Shown: positions 16,487 to 24,863 of the stretch, piece after piece
Position numbering within the stretch: position 1 is the first letter of the stretch
How the letters are laid out: each line of letters opens with the position of its first letter
DNA from: Mycoplasmatota bacterium
GTDB lineage: Bacteria > Bacillota_I > Bacilli_A > Izemoplasmatales > Hujiaoplasmataceae
DNA: 51,992 bases
Direction of reading: 5' to 3'
NCBI GenBank assembly: GCA_016342455.1
Contig: JAEIOE010000010.1
Span: 1 to 51,992, forward strand
Notes under the pieces: model-generated
Database searches by the model: none
Seen by the model: the letters and a program-made list of their open reading frames with translations, nothing else
What the model was told of the DNA's origin: nothing
Translations under genes and position numbers: made by a program

Positions 16487-16495
16487 AGTATATCA
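16487..16495 (-). promoter_or_regulatory. Extended -10 promoter of the NifU/ABC/GTPase operon
   Basis: On the minus strand TGATATACT fits TGnTATAAT with one mismatch, about 50 bases before the NifU-like start. No convincing -35 is seen. Confidence 0.5.
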
Positions 16496-16586
16496 TAAAC
16501 CATTTCCTTTCCTTTTGATTTTGACTGATTTATTTGCTAAAGGCAACATAAGTTCTTTTGTTCATGACACAATAACAAAACACCCA

Positions 16587-16614
16587 ATAAAAAAGAGCAA
16601 GTTGAACTTGCTCT
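16587..16614 (-). terminator. Intrinsic terminator after the M48 operon
   Basis: On the minus strand AGAGCAAGTT pairs with AACTTGCTCT around one base, followed by TTTTTT. It begins eight bases after the stop at 16623. Confidence 0.88.
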
Positions 16615-16622
16615 AGTATTTT

Positions 16623-17408
16623 TTATAATTCAATAAAACCTACAAAAATAAGAATTAAAGCCGCTACTCCAATTACTAAAAGGAATATAGTTTGATTTTT
16701 AAGATCTTTTGCATTAAAAGTCATATTGTTTAAATCAACTTTTCTTTTAAGATTCTTCTGTATCGCATAATAAACATGTTTGAATTGAAGCCTTATTCCT
16801 ATAAAGAAGTAAATAGCATATATTAGTATCGAAATCCCCAGTACAATATTCGACACTTCTTTTTCTAGAGAAAACCTCAGAATAATGGCTGATCCAAAAG
16901 CAAAAGCTATGTAAATATATCTCCAAAAGAAAGCTAATATCTTAATGATGTTTACCTGAGTAGGTCTCAAATCTATTAACTCTTCATTTAGATTTCGATC
17001 TTTCTTAATTAAAGAAGCATTCTTAATTTCTAAATTTAAATTATCAAACACAATAAGATTATTTAGTCTTTCAAAAAAAGCTATTCTCTCTTCTTTGTTT
17101 AAAGCGGCTTCTTCCGGGAATTGCCAATCACAAAACTCTGCGTCATAGACAAAACAATTTCTTTCAAATAAGATAAACTCATTAAGTATTTTATCCCCTT
17201 TTCGATATAGTACAAAAGCAGATACATCTTCTTCTGTATTATCATCTAACACAAACAAGATTTCTCCATCACTTAATAATTTTAGTAAGGCTTCATTTAA
17301 TAAAGTGACGTCCTCAGGGTTATCATAGTCTATTACTTCAAGCATATTTGTATGATAGACTCCGTCAATCTTATAATATGCTTGATAAAAATCATCTATT
17401 GTTTTCAT
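16623..17408 (-). CDS. Hypothetical membrane protein downstream of M48 protease
   Basis: A 261-residue protein with an acidic soluble N-terminal region of about 150 residues and three hydrophobic helices near 160-178, 186-207 and 239-259. I recognise no family. The N-terminal segment contains many Asp/Glu and aromatic residues (DDNTEEDVSAF, then CDWQFPEE). It follows the Ste24-type protease gene by 11 bases, so the two are co-transcribed and may act together in the membrane. It could be a partner or regulator of the protease, but nothing in the sequence proves that. Confidence 0.6.
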   Translation of the reverse strand: MKTIDDFYQAYYKIDGVYHTNMLEVIDYDNPEDVTLLNEALLKLLSDGEILFVLDDNTEEDVSAFVLYRKGDKILNEFILFERNCFVYDAEFCDWQFPEEAALNKEERIAFFERLNNLIVFDNLNLEIKNASLIKKDRNLNEELIDLRPTQVNIIKILAFFWRYIYIAFAFGSAIILRFSLEKEVSNIVLGISILIYAIYFFIGIRLQFKHVYYAIQKNLKRKVDLNNMTFNAKDLKNQTIFLLVIGVAALILIFVGFIEL

Positions 17409-17419
17409 AAAAACAACCT

Positions 17420-18661
17420 CTACTTTTTTTCTATTTTCCTGATTGCTCTGATTCTAGATACTGTTGGTGGATGTGAGTAATTCATTTGAACAAACAAAGG
17501 ATGTGGTGTTAAATTACTGAAGTTTTCTCTTGTTAAGACTTTAAGAGATGATTCCATATGCTCTTTACTATAATGACTAGCTGCGTAATGATCTGCTTGA
17601 TATTCATGTTTTCTTGAAATATAAGCAGATAAGAAACTAATTGGAATCATAATAGGAGTAATCAACACTGTAAATAGAATAACAGCGAAACCAAAGTTCG
17701 TTTCTGTAAAGCCAAAGGCTTTAGAGAAAACTGGGTTTTCAAGCAATAACAATAATAGTCCTAAATACAAGGCTACCATCAATATAGATTCAATAAGACC
17801 TGTCCACATGTGTTTATGTTTATTATGACCTATTTCATGCGCTAAGACAGCCACAACTTCTTCCTCTGAGCATTTCTCAACTAATGTGTCATATAATACC
17901 ACTTGCTTAAATCTTCCAAAGCCGGTAAAATATGCGTTTAATTTCGTTGAACGCTTAGAAGCATCCATAATACTTATCTTTTTAATTTCATAACCAACTG
18001 ATTTAGCAAAGTCTTCAATCTTTGTTTTTAAAGTTGATTCCTCTAATGGTTTTAGTTTGTTAAACATCGGAACAATTAATTTCACATACAAAATACTGCT
18101 TAGGAATATAAATACGATTGAAGAAAGCATTCCATAAACAAAGAACATCTCTCTTACTTCAAAATAGAGTGCGGTGAATCCCATTAAAATTCCACCACCA
18201 AGCATAATTGTTAAAATTAATCCTCTTATCTTATCTTTTACAAAGGTAGATTTTGTTGCTTTATTAAAGCCAAACTCTTCTTCAATTGTAAAAGTTGAAT
18301 AATAACTTGTAAAAATTCCGATCACATAGGAAATAACATAGTATAAACCAATGAATATCAATACTTGAAGTTGTTGGCTACTACTGCTGTTTTCAGCAAT
18401 CTTATTGATAAATGGAAAATATCCTACTGCTAGCAATAATATGAATAATACAGTATTTATTGTTCGTGTTAATAAACCGAATCTAAAATTCTTCATGTAG
18501 TACGCATGCCATTTTTCATAAGCTTCTGTATCATAGATATCATTTACTTCTTCTGGAATATCAGCATTCCTGTTTTTGTAGTTTAGGATAGACATCCATA
18601 GACTGAAGCCATAAGATAATACGATAATTGCATAAGTAATAATTCTAATTGTTAATTCCAT
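17420..18661 (-). CDS. M48-family Ste24/CAAX-prenyl-protease-type metallopeptidase
   Basis: A 413-residue membrane zinc protease. It has an N-terminal helix, four or more central helices, a peptidase domain with VVAVLAHEIGHNKHKH (the HExxH zinc motif) near residue 279, and a downstream glutamate ligand in RKHEYQADHYA near residue 350. The length and the LNAYFTGFGRFKQVVLYDTL segment match the M48A (Ste24) type rather than the shorter HtpX type. Bacterial members probably degrade or trim membrane proteins, as prenylation is absent. The start follows GAGG, and it shares an operon with the 261-residue membrane protein. Confidence 0.88.
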   Translation of the reverse strand: MELTIRIITYAIIVLSYGFSLWMSILNYKNRNADIPEEVNDIYDTEAYEKWHAYYMKNFRFGLLTRTINTVLFILLLAVGYFPFINKIAENSSSSQQLQVLIFIGLYYVISYVIGIFTSYYSTFTIEEEFGFNKATKSTFVKDKIRGLILTIMLGGGILMGFTALYFEVREMFFVYGMLSSIVFIFLSSILYVKLIVPMFNKLKPLEESTLKTKIEDFAKSVGYEIKKISIMDASKRSTKLNAYFTGFGRFKQVVLYDTLVEKCSEEEVVAVLAHEIGHNKHKHMWTGLIESILMVALYLGLLLLLLENPVFSKAFGFTETNFGFAVILFTVLITPIMIPISFLSAYISRKHEYQADHYAASHYSKEHMESSLKVLTRENFSNLTPHPLFVQMNYSHPPTVSRIRAIRKIEKK

Positions 18662-18720
18662 TTAATGTCCTCATCTTTCAATTTGATATGTTTATTCTAT
18701 ATGATAAGTAAAAACTATAT

Positions 18721-19116
18721 TTATTTAAATACGACTCTTTCGCTGCGTAAGCGTCTTTCTTCCTCAACATCAGCGATAAGTTCTTCCACTTTCTTTATTT
18801 TTTTAAACTTCTTTGATTCTTCAGAAAGGACACCTTTTATTGTTTTTTCGTTTAGTTTTCTTAGATAGCCTATTAGATTATCTATGTTTGTTTTGTAATA
18901 GTGAAATATAATCGTTCTAATAAATAATGGCCTTAAGATAATTGCGGCTATCGCTGCCCAAAACACAATAACGATAACAGCAACAAAAGACATTCGTCCA
19001 AGAACAGCTATGATTAAAAATAACCCGATTCCTAAAGCTACTGTTGCGTAAATTATCAGCAATATTGAAAAAGGGAAAATACTATCCACTTTCTTTTTTA
19101 ATTCTTCTCTACTCAT
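18721..19116 (-). CDS. Small two-helix membrane protein (paralogue of next upstream gene)
   Basis: A 131-residue protein with two central hydrophobic helices (about 16-36 and 43-64) and a long charged, probably coiled-coil tail (KKIKKVEELIADVEEERRLR). I chose the ATG at 19116, because GGAGAA lies eight bases before it and none precedes the ATG at 19143. Its plan (xELKKKVDSIFPFS, two helices, basic segment, Lys/Glu tail) matches the neighbouring protein at 19187. Function unknown. Confidence 0.6.
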   Translation of the reverse strand: MSREELKKKVDSIFPFSILLIIYATVALGIGLFLIIAVLGRMSFVAVIVIVFWAAIAAIILRPLFIRTIIFHYYKTNIDNLIGYLRKLNEKTIKGVLSEESKKFKKIKKVEELIADVEEERRLRSERVVFK

Positions 19117-19186
19117 AAACAGTTCTCCTATCCATTTTGTCATTTTATTTATATTTCTTACTTCTTCTTAAAAGTTTTAAATTCTA

Positions 19187-19561
19187 TTACCAAATCTTAA
19201 TAATATCTTTTTCGATATCAAGAATAAACTTCTTTAACTTAACTACTTTAGGGTTTTCTTCTTTTCTTCTTAACAATCTTATTTTGCGGTTTTCTTTTGT
19301 TACTCTGTATTTTAAATAACTAACTAATTGTTTTTTTCCTGTATCAATGTGTTTAAAAATGTTTCTTCTTATCATAAATATATCTAAACTAGCTAAAAAT
19401 ACATTGAACCATACTAGTAAAACTAAAAAGGTAAATGCATTGAAAATATCTCCTGGTTCTATTGTGAAGAATAAAGCACCAATACATAAAAGCGAAATAA
19501 CAATGAAGTTAAATACAGATGGTGGATATATTTCATTTAGTCTTTTATTTAAGTCATTCAT
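19187..19561 (-). CDS. Small two-helix membrane protein (paralogue of downstream gene)
   Basis: A 124-residue protein: a short amphipathic start (MNDLNKRLNEIYPPS), two hydrophobic helices, then a basic segment and a charged tail. I chose the ATG at 19561. AAGAGG precedes it by six bases, while an upstream ATG at 19609 would fall only a few bases after the -10 element at 19617-19612 and has no ribosome site. It is similar in plan and length to the protein at 18721, so the pair probably arose by tandem duplication. Function unknown. Confidence 0.6.
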   Translation of the reverse strand: MNDLNKRLNEIYPPSVFNFIVISLLCIGALFFTIEPGDIFNAFTFLVLLVWFNVFLASLDIFMIRRNIFKHIDTGKKQLVSYLKYRVTKENRKIRLLRRKEENPKVVKLKKFILDIEKDIIKIW

Positions 19562-19611
19562 GCTTAGCCTCTTCAATTTGTAAGATAAATTATATAAGTT
19601 TCTCGACATTT

Positions 19612-19620
19612 ATTATATCA
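19612..19620 (-). promoter_or_regulatory. Extended -10 promoter
   Basis: On the minus strand TGATATAAT is a full extended -10. The transcript should start near 19605. This supports the start at 19561 for the gene downstream. Confidence 0.55.
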
Positions 19621-19678
19621 CGTGGAGAAATCAAGTGAAAGGAAATATGAGATTTTATTATGTATAGTAATAATAAAA

Positions 19679-19701
19679 ATCAAGGATGACTAGTCCTTGA
19701 T
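19679..19701 (-). terminator. Intrinsic terminator
   Basis: ATCAAGGA pairs with TCCTTGAT around a seven-base loop. On the minus strand a T-rich run (TTTTATTATT) follows. It closes the unit of the 90-residue membrane protein that stops at 19735. Confidence 0.75.
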
Positions 19702-19734
19702 TTGTTTTATGAATTTTTTTTAATTTTACTATCT

Positions 19735-20007
19735 TCATTTATTTTTTCTAATTGTATTTACATATTCAACTAAGTTTAAAGTAATGAACGTTAAAAAAAC
19801 AGGTATACCATAGATAACTACAACAAGATACCCTGGCCAAGAAACTCCGCCCATTTGATTATTTGTCACAATATATGCAAATAAGCAAATTATGAGAAAC
19901 AATCCAAGACTAGTTAAATTAAATGTTTTTATGTTAGTTTTAATCTTCAATAAATAGCCTAAAGGAAGCAATATTATAACAGCTATAATTATCTGCTCTA
20001 TTCCCAT
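19735..20007 (-). CDS. Small membrane protein, three helices
   Basis: A 90-residue protein that is nearly all membrane: hydrophobic helices at about 4-20, 32-50 and 58-82, with a basic tail (NTIRKNK). No recognised family. The start is preceded by GGAGGG. It lies 56 bases downstream of the lipase gene and is followed by a terminator, so it may be the last gene of that operon. Confidence 0.55.
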   Translation of the reverse strand: MGIEQIIIAVIILLPLGYLLKIKTNIKTFNLTSLGLFLIICLFAYIVTNNQMGGVSWPGYLVVVIYGIPVFLTFITLNLVEYVNTIRKNK

Positions 20008-20063
20008 TTTTTTTACCCTCCATTTCTATAATTGTTATTTATCGATATTTTCTAGAATAAGAA

Positions 20064-20933
20064 CTATAAATCCATCTCTTTAAGATTAGATACTATAGTT
20101 AGATACAAATCTGTAATATCAGATACTCCATCCCCATTTTTCTTAGTTAATCTTCGTCTTCTTAAATCAACCTCATCACAATGAGAAATACCTCTTCTGC
20201 AATTCCCTCTGTATACACCTTGAAAATTGGTCCAAGAAACAGATTTAGGTGTTAACAGACCATCATTTGGTCCTTCTTTCAAATATACAATTAACCAAGA
20301 GAACCACATGAGAAAATCCGAAAATATATTCTTCATGACAAAAGCATAGCTTTGGTAATAGACTTTTTGTGAATCTGGATTATTCTTATTAAACTCTTTA
20401 GCCATATCAGTTTTAAAATGGACTATGGAATTATATGTTTGAGGAGATTTATCTCCCGTAACTCTAAAGAATAGATCGACTACTTTACATCCAAATTTAA
20501 TGATAAATTGAGGAAAGCGCATCAACATATCAACTGTTTTGGATCCATTATGTGGTGTGGCTAAAGTTGTAAGAGACGCTATTCTATCTTGTTGTCCTAA
20601 AGAAGAAATCAAATATCTAGCTTCTAATCCCCCTTTAGAGTGAGCAATTATATTCACTTTGCTTACGTTCTTATTTAAATGTATATCTTCTATCAGTTTC
20701 TCTATTTGTAAAGCATTTCCTTCGATTGAACCATTTGCATCTTGATTCGCGATAATTACTTTAGCGCCATGCTCTTCCAATACTTTAGGAATTCTTCCCC
20801 AGTATCCAATGTGCTTCGTTCCTTTAAAGCCCATTCCATGTAATAACAAAATAGGGTATTTTGTATCTAGCTTAGATAAAAAATCCCTTTTGATTTTATG
20901 AGGTTTCATATTTAATGTATTTAGCTTATCCAC
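20064..20933 (-). CDS. Alpha/beta-hydrolase, lipase-like
   Basis: A 289-residue hydrolase that starts with GTG (GAGG seven bases before it). The oxyanion segment YPILLLHGMGFKG lies near residue 27. The nucleophile elbow AHSKGG near residue 98 carries the catalytic Ser. TLATPHNGSKT near 137 is typical for triacylglycerol lipases of the LipA/EstA type. The acid and base are probably Asp in GPNDGLLTPKS and His in RRGISHCDEVD near residue 250. No signal peptide is visible, so it seems cytosolic, unlike secreted lipases of this group. It follows the broken gene at 20947-21237 by 13 bases. Confidence 0.82.
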   Translation of the reverse strand: MDKLNTLNMKPHKIKRDFLSKLDTKYPILLLHGMGFKGTKHIGYWGRIPKVLEEHGAKVIIANQDANGSIEGNALQIEKLIEDIHLNKNVSKVNIIAHSKGGLEARYLISSLGQQDRIASLTTLATPHNGSKTVDMLMRFPQFIIKFGCKVVDLFFRVTGDKSPQTYNSIVHFKTDMAKEFNKNNPDSQKVYYQSYAFVMKNIFSDFLMWFSWLIVYLKEGPNDGLLTPKSVSWTNFQGVYRGNCRRGISHCDEVDLRRRRLTKKNGDGVSDITDLYLTIVSNLKEMDL

Positions 20934-20946
20934 GTAAAGTCCTCTT

Positions 20947-21237
20947 TTAAATTTTTAATTTATCTTCTATTAATAATGCAGGTAATCCAGAATTAGTAAC
21001 CTCACTAATGGTAATGATGCCATCTTCTAAAGTTGATTTAATATCAATGTATTCTTTATTATACTCTATATAATAAATTGATTCTCTATCACAACTACCC
21101 GCAGTTATATAATATGTCGATGTATCGTCTTCATAAATATACTATTATAACCACTGTTTAAAAACAATACCAATCCAAAAACAGAAAGGTAAAATAACAA
21201 CTAAAACTATGGATAGAATAATTAGTTTTTTCTTCAT
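20947..21237 (-). pseudogene. Small secreted/membrane protein gene interrupted by two in-frame stops
   Basis: From the ATG at 21237 (after GGAGGG) the frame encodes a 30-residue basic-hydrophobic leader (MKKKLIILSIVLVV, then KQWL). It then hits TAA TAG at 21147-21142. The same frame continues open for 64 more codons (YIYEDDTSTYYITAGSC to LLIEDKLKI) up to TAA at 20947. The joined product would be a 95-residue anchored or secreted protein. The continuing same-frame coding suggests recent inactivation rather than two genes. Alternatives are a real 30-residue membrane peptide or a sequencing error. The tail has no start codon of its own in frame. Confidence 0.6.
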
Positions 21238-21291
21238 ATTCCCTCCAATGTCTTCAATATGTTACATATTATTAAAATAAAATATGTACTC

Positions 21292-22224
21292 CTATATTAA
21301 AAACGATAACTTTGAAGCAAGTAATAATCCAATTACCAACGAAGCTGCATTTGCACATAGCGAATATGACATTCTTCTAAATAGTCGATACTCTTTCACG
21401 AAAATAGAAACGATAATTAGTTCTAAAATAAATACAAAGAACTCTCCTATTATGAATGTACCTATAAATGCATATCCCTCACTAGGATTATTATAAAAGA
21501 CTGATATTAAAACAATATTTAAAACTCCTTGTGAAACAATATTCATAAGTGTTATAAAAACATATGTAGTTTTTTTTCTATAACCAAATAGATATAAAAC
21601 TCCAAGTTCAATTACCAAAGTTAAAATTAGTCTCAATATAAAATTAAACCAAGTAGTAAAATTAAACCAAGGATTACCAATATAGCCAGATACTACTCCA
21701 ACATTATCTTGATTGCTTGACATGTCTACACCCGTCAAATCAAGTGTCAATCGATAATCAAACTGACTCATAGTAATTAGTTCGGAAGTTATAATGTTTT
21801 CCTCATCAGTATATAACAGTACTTTAAACTCTTTTGGAACATTTAAGTACATTTGAGCAAAAAAGCCTCTTTCATCACCATAATCATTCGCATAATAATA
21901 ATCAACATCTCCGTACAATAAGTTTGAAACAAAACCTTCAGAGTCTTGATAACTTGCCATATAGATTAGAAATTCAGTATCACTGTAATTAAAACTGTAA
22001 TCTCCCTCATCTATCCAATTTAATGCCTCGTTAATCTCCTCTTGAGATAATGAACTTTCTTTATGTATTAATAAATCAAAATTAAAGTCAACTTCGTAAT
22101 TGATTACCTCAATTCGAACATTGGTTGGTGGACCAGAATTAGCTTTCACAACCGTAATACTTAAAAAAGAAATAAGAGTAAAAAGAAATATAATTAAAAT
22201 GTTTTTTTGATAGTTTCTTTTCAT
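21292..22224 (-). CDS. Membrane protein, signal peptide plus C-terminal helices (paralogue of 25667)
   Basis: A 310-residue protein with an N-terminal signal sequence ending near ANSGPPT, an extracellular domain of about 150 residues, and four helices in the C-terminal half after residue 185. I chose the ATG at 22224 because of its strong AAGGAGG site. The upstream ATG at 22257 has none. It shares with the protein at 25667 the order signal - GPxPT - soluble region with YxDSxGF - ELxxLYxFGYRxK - final helices, so they are paralogues. They flank the two-component system. No known family; probably an envelope sensor or structural protein. Confidence 0.65.
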   Translation of the reverse strand: MKRNYQKNILIIFLFTLISFLSITVVKANSGPPTNVRIEVINYEVDFNFDLLIHKESSLSQEEINEALNWIDEGDYSFNYSDTEFLIYMASYQDSEGFVSNLLYGDVDYYYANDYGDERGFFAQMYLNVPKEFKVLLYTDEENIITSELITMSQFDYRLTLDLTGVDMSSNQDNVGVVSGYIGNPWFNFTTWFNFILRLILTLVIELGVLYLFGYRKKTTYVFITLMNIVSQGVLNIVLISVFYNNPSEGYAFIGTFIIGEFFVFILELIIVSIFVKEYRLFRRMSYSLCANAASLVIGLLLASKLSFLI

Positions 22225-22302
22225 AAATCCTCCTTTAAATAATGGATTTTTAGTCATTTCATCCAGTAAATTTTAATATGAAAATAGTTTATAAACAAGG
22301 AA

Positions 22303-22611
22303 TCATTTCCATTGAAGTTGAATTATCCAATAAATACTGGCTCCAATAATAAAAATGACTTTAATTGCGACAAAGATGAAAGATTGCTTAATATTAACGT
22401 GTTTACGAAAATATAAAGCTACCGATAAGAGTGTTGATATTACCCCTATAACCAATATTCCAATACGATTAAAATGATTCAATACAATCCGATTGTTTAT
22501 TGAAAAATCATACATAGAAAATAATACTTCTGATTCAAAAAGATAAATAACTGCTCCTATTAAAAAGTATAAAAAGCAAAATAGAGTCAATTTATATATA
22601 TATTTACTCAA
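22303..22611 (-). CDS. Small membrane protein, three helices, TTG start
   Basis: A 102-residue hydrophobic protein with helices near 7-27, 46-66 and 76-97. The start codon is TTG, preceded by AAGGAG at the right distance. No family is recognised. It lies between the membrane paralogue and the lipoprotein of the envelope module, in the same direction. No repeat-type operator is found directly upstream. Confidence 0.55.
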   Translation of the reverse strand: MSKYIYKLTLFCFLYFLIGAVIYLFESEVLFSMYDFSINNRIVLNHFNRIGILVIGVISTLLSVALYFRKHVNIKQSFIFVAIKVIFIIGASIYWIIQLQWK

Positions 22612-22686
22612 AATTTTCTCCTTCAGTATTGTTCAAAATTTTTGATGATTGTAAAAGCACCTAACAAAACATAGATTTTCAGTCCC

Positions 22687-23379
22687 TTATTCTGTTAATC
22701 CTAATAACAAATCAAATACTATTTCCATGTAGTCTAATTCCGCTTGTATATAAGTTGTCTCTACTGCATCTAAATCATCTATTATTTCTAAGAATGATTT
22801 AGAGAATACATCATATTCAGAATAAGCATATAGTCTTTCAAAGCCTGCTTGCAAGTCATTAAATCCCGCTTCTTCATCTGCAGATAAATCTCTACCTATT
22901 CTCATTTCTAGATAATCAATTCTTCTTATCGTTATTCTTTGTGGGAATTCTTCTTTTATGTTTAATAAATCCATATATCCAACAATATCATCTACTGTTA
23001 ACGTGATTCCGCTTGCTCCTGCTAATTCATTTAGTTCAGTAGCTGAATAGGATAACATATCAGATATGTTGACCTGAGAAGCTAGAGATATTTCTCCTAA
23101 GGTATCTAAAACGCCATTATCAGCTTCTAATAGTGAGTCTATATAATTATTTTTAATTAGTACTTCTAACATTAACTTAAAGTCTTCTGTTTCATCAGTT
23201 ATATAGTATAAGAGGTCGCCTTCTAATAATCCAGAAAATTCTAAATCATCAAAATCATAATATATGATACTATTATTATTATTATTCATTACAATGGTCG
23301 TTGTATATTCCATAGCCTCAGAACAGCCTAAAAGAAACAACATCGCAAATAGTGATATTACAAATAGTATTTTCTTCAT
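22687..23379 (-). CDS. Lipoprotein of the two-component envelope module
   Basis: A 230-residue lipoprotein with a clear lipobox (FLLGC, lipidated Cys at residue 19). The N-terminal region LGCSEAMEYTTTI is nearly the same as in the VWA lipoprotein at 26657 (VGCSESMEYSTTM), so the two share a leader and tether. The rest is acidic and helical with no domain I recognise. It starts 57 bases after the histidine kinase gene. Its promoter carries the same TTTGTCA-N4-TTTGACA repeat as the two plus-strand genes, so it is probably controlled by the response regulator. Confidence 0.7.
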   Translation of the reverse strand: MKKILFVISLFAMLFLLGCSEAMEYTTTIVMNNNNNSIIYYDFDDLEFSGLLEGDLLYYITDETEDFKLMLEVLIKNNYIDSLLEADNGVLDTLGEISLASQVNISDMLSYSATELNELAGASGITLTVDDIVGYMDLLNIKEEFPQRITIRRIDYLEMRIGRDLSADEEAGFNDLQAGFERLYAYSEYDVFSKSFLEIIDDLDAVETTYIQAELDYMEIVFDLLLGLTE

Positions 23380-23400
23380 AGAGACACCTCCTTCATTATT

Positions 23401-23435
23401 AGTATATTTCTATATTCTGTCAAAACTATGACAAA
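23401..23435 (-). promoter_or_regulatory. Response-regulator box and -10 of the lipoprotein gene
   Basis: On the minus strand TTTGTCA (23435-23429), four bases, then TTTGACA (23424-23418): a direct repeat with an 11-base period. TATACT (23406-23401) follows 11 bases later as the -10. The box ends 38 bases before the ATG. The box starts right after the histidine kinase stop codon. Confidence 0.75.
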
Positions 23436-24836
23436 CTATAATTTCTTTAATCCTATCTTTGAAATAACATATCCATTATCATTGAATATCTTATATTCTG
23501 CTTGATAGATTTCAGCTATTTGTTTTACAATAAATAGACCAAGCCCTGTACCTTCCTTATTAAGGTTAACTCGGTAATAAGGTTCAAAGATTTTTTCTAA
23601 ATCACTTTCCTTAATTTCACCTTTGTTTTTAACCTCAATAAATACGGTATCTGCTTGTTTGTAAGTTTTTAAATATACTTTAAAATCTTCCGTATAACTA
23701 ATAGCATTCTTTAGTATATTCGTTACTAAGATAGCTAATAGTTCTTCATTGATTTGAACCTTATATTTCTTTATATCTAAACTTAGATTCACTTTAGAGA
23801 TCTTTGCTAATTCTTTGACTGAATCTAATGAGTTTTCTAAACTGATTAGATTCGCTGAATCATTTGCTTTCGCAATATCTTCTAGTTTCAATGAGTATGT
23901 TAAGTCCTTTGTCATATCTGATAGCTTTTCTAGTTGTTTTAAGACTTGCTTTAGATAAACATCTTTATTAGAAAATCTACCAACACCATCAATCATTCCT
24001 TCTACCATTCCTTTAATAACTGATACAGGAGTTTTTAACTCATGATTGATAGTCATAATTAATTCTTTCTTCTTCTTTTCTTGAAGTTGTTCAAACTCAA
24101 TATCACCTTTAAGCTTTGCATTTGCTTGATTCAGTTCTGAATAGGTCTTTTGCAAGTTAAACGCCATTTCATTTAAACTGCTGGTTAATTCTTGTAATTC
24201 ATCTTTTCTTGTAATTCTTAGTTTTTGATCAAAGTCTAATCTAGCAAGTGATTTTGCATATTTATTAATCTTCTTAATTGGTTTTGTGAAACTTCTTGAT
24301 ATAATTAATGATAAAATAATAATGGTAACGATTAAGAAGATTCCTTGATTAATCGTTATTTCTTTTAGCACAACATCAATATTATTTAAAGATTGTATTT
24401 TCGTTAATACTAATAAGTAATCACTACCTCCAAAGCGATAAATATACGAGATATTATAGATATCTTCATCTATTGTGATTGTATAACTTAGCTTTCCTTC
24501 TGTTATTAAGTCGTCATTGTCATAAATATCAATAACAAAGAAAAGAATTTCACTCTCAGTTAAAATGGTTGGTCCAACCATTTCGGTTACTGCATTGTTT
24601 TGGAACCTAATATACTGCGTTTCACTGGAAGCTTCTTCAAGCATTGAATCTACTAATGAAACATCATTTTCAAGATCTGCAGCTGAATTGATAATCGCAT
24701 TCTTTACTGCGGATATATTCTCTTCAACGTATCTATTAGAAAAGTTATTATATAAATATAACTGACTCCCTAAAAACAAGATAACAAAAGAAAAAAGGAG
24801 GGTTAAAAATGTTTTAATAAAAATACTTATTTTCAT
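23436..24836 (-). CDS. Sensor histidine kinase
   Basis: A 466-residue membrane histidine kinase. A first helix lies at about 8-29, an extracellular sensor of about 130 residues follows, and a second helix lies at about 164-181. Then come a HAMP segment (180-230), a dimerisation domain with phospho-accepting H265 in NHELKTP, and a catalytic domain with N-box (ILKNAISYTED), FEPYYR and a G-box GTGLGLFIVKQ. All catalytic residues are present. It lies 27 bases after the response regulator gene with its own AGGAGG, in one operon. The signal is unknown; the extracellular domain shows no recognised fold. Confidence 0.9.
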   Translation of the reverse strand: MKISIFIKTFLTLLFSFVILFLGSQLYLYNNFSNRYVEENISAVKNAIINSAADLENDVSLVDSMLEEASSETQYIRFQNNAVTEMVGPTILTESEILFFVIDIYDNDDLITEGKLSYTITIDEDIYNISYIYRFGGSDYLLVLTKIQSLNNIDVVLKEITINQGIFLIVTIIILSLIISRSFTKPIKKINKYAKSLARLDFDQKLRITRKDELQELTSSLNEMAFNLQKTYSELNQANAKLKGDIEFEQLQEKKKKELIMTINHELKTPVSVIKGMVEGMIDGVGRFSNKDVYLKQVLKQLEKLSDMTKDLTYSLKLEDIAKANDSANLISLENSLDSVKELAKISKVNLSLDIKKYKVQINEELLAILVTNILKNAISYTEDFKVYLKTYKQADTVFIEVKNKGEIKESDLEKIFEPYYRVNLNKEGTGLGLFIVKQIAEIYQAEYKIFNDNGYVISKIGLKKL

Positions 24837-24863
24837 TTTTATACCTCCTTTTTAATTTTTTAT

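Noticed and set aside
13041-16495. Interpretation as an ordinary iron ABC importer
   Set aside because: There is no permease gene, the binding-like protein has no signal peptide or lipobox, and a GTPase and Nfu protein are embedded in the operon.
22612-22686. Fourth copy of the TTTGTCA repeat box upstream of the 102-residue protein in the envelope module
   Set aside because: Only scattered TTGTTCA-like words are present; no paired repeat with an 11-base period.
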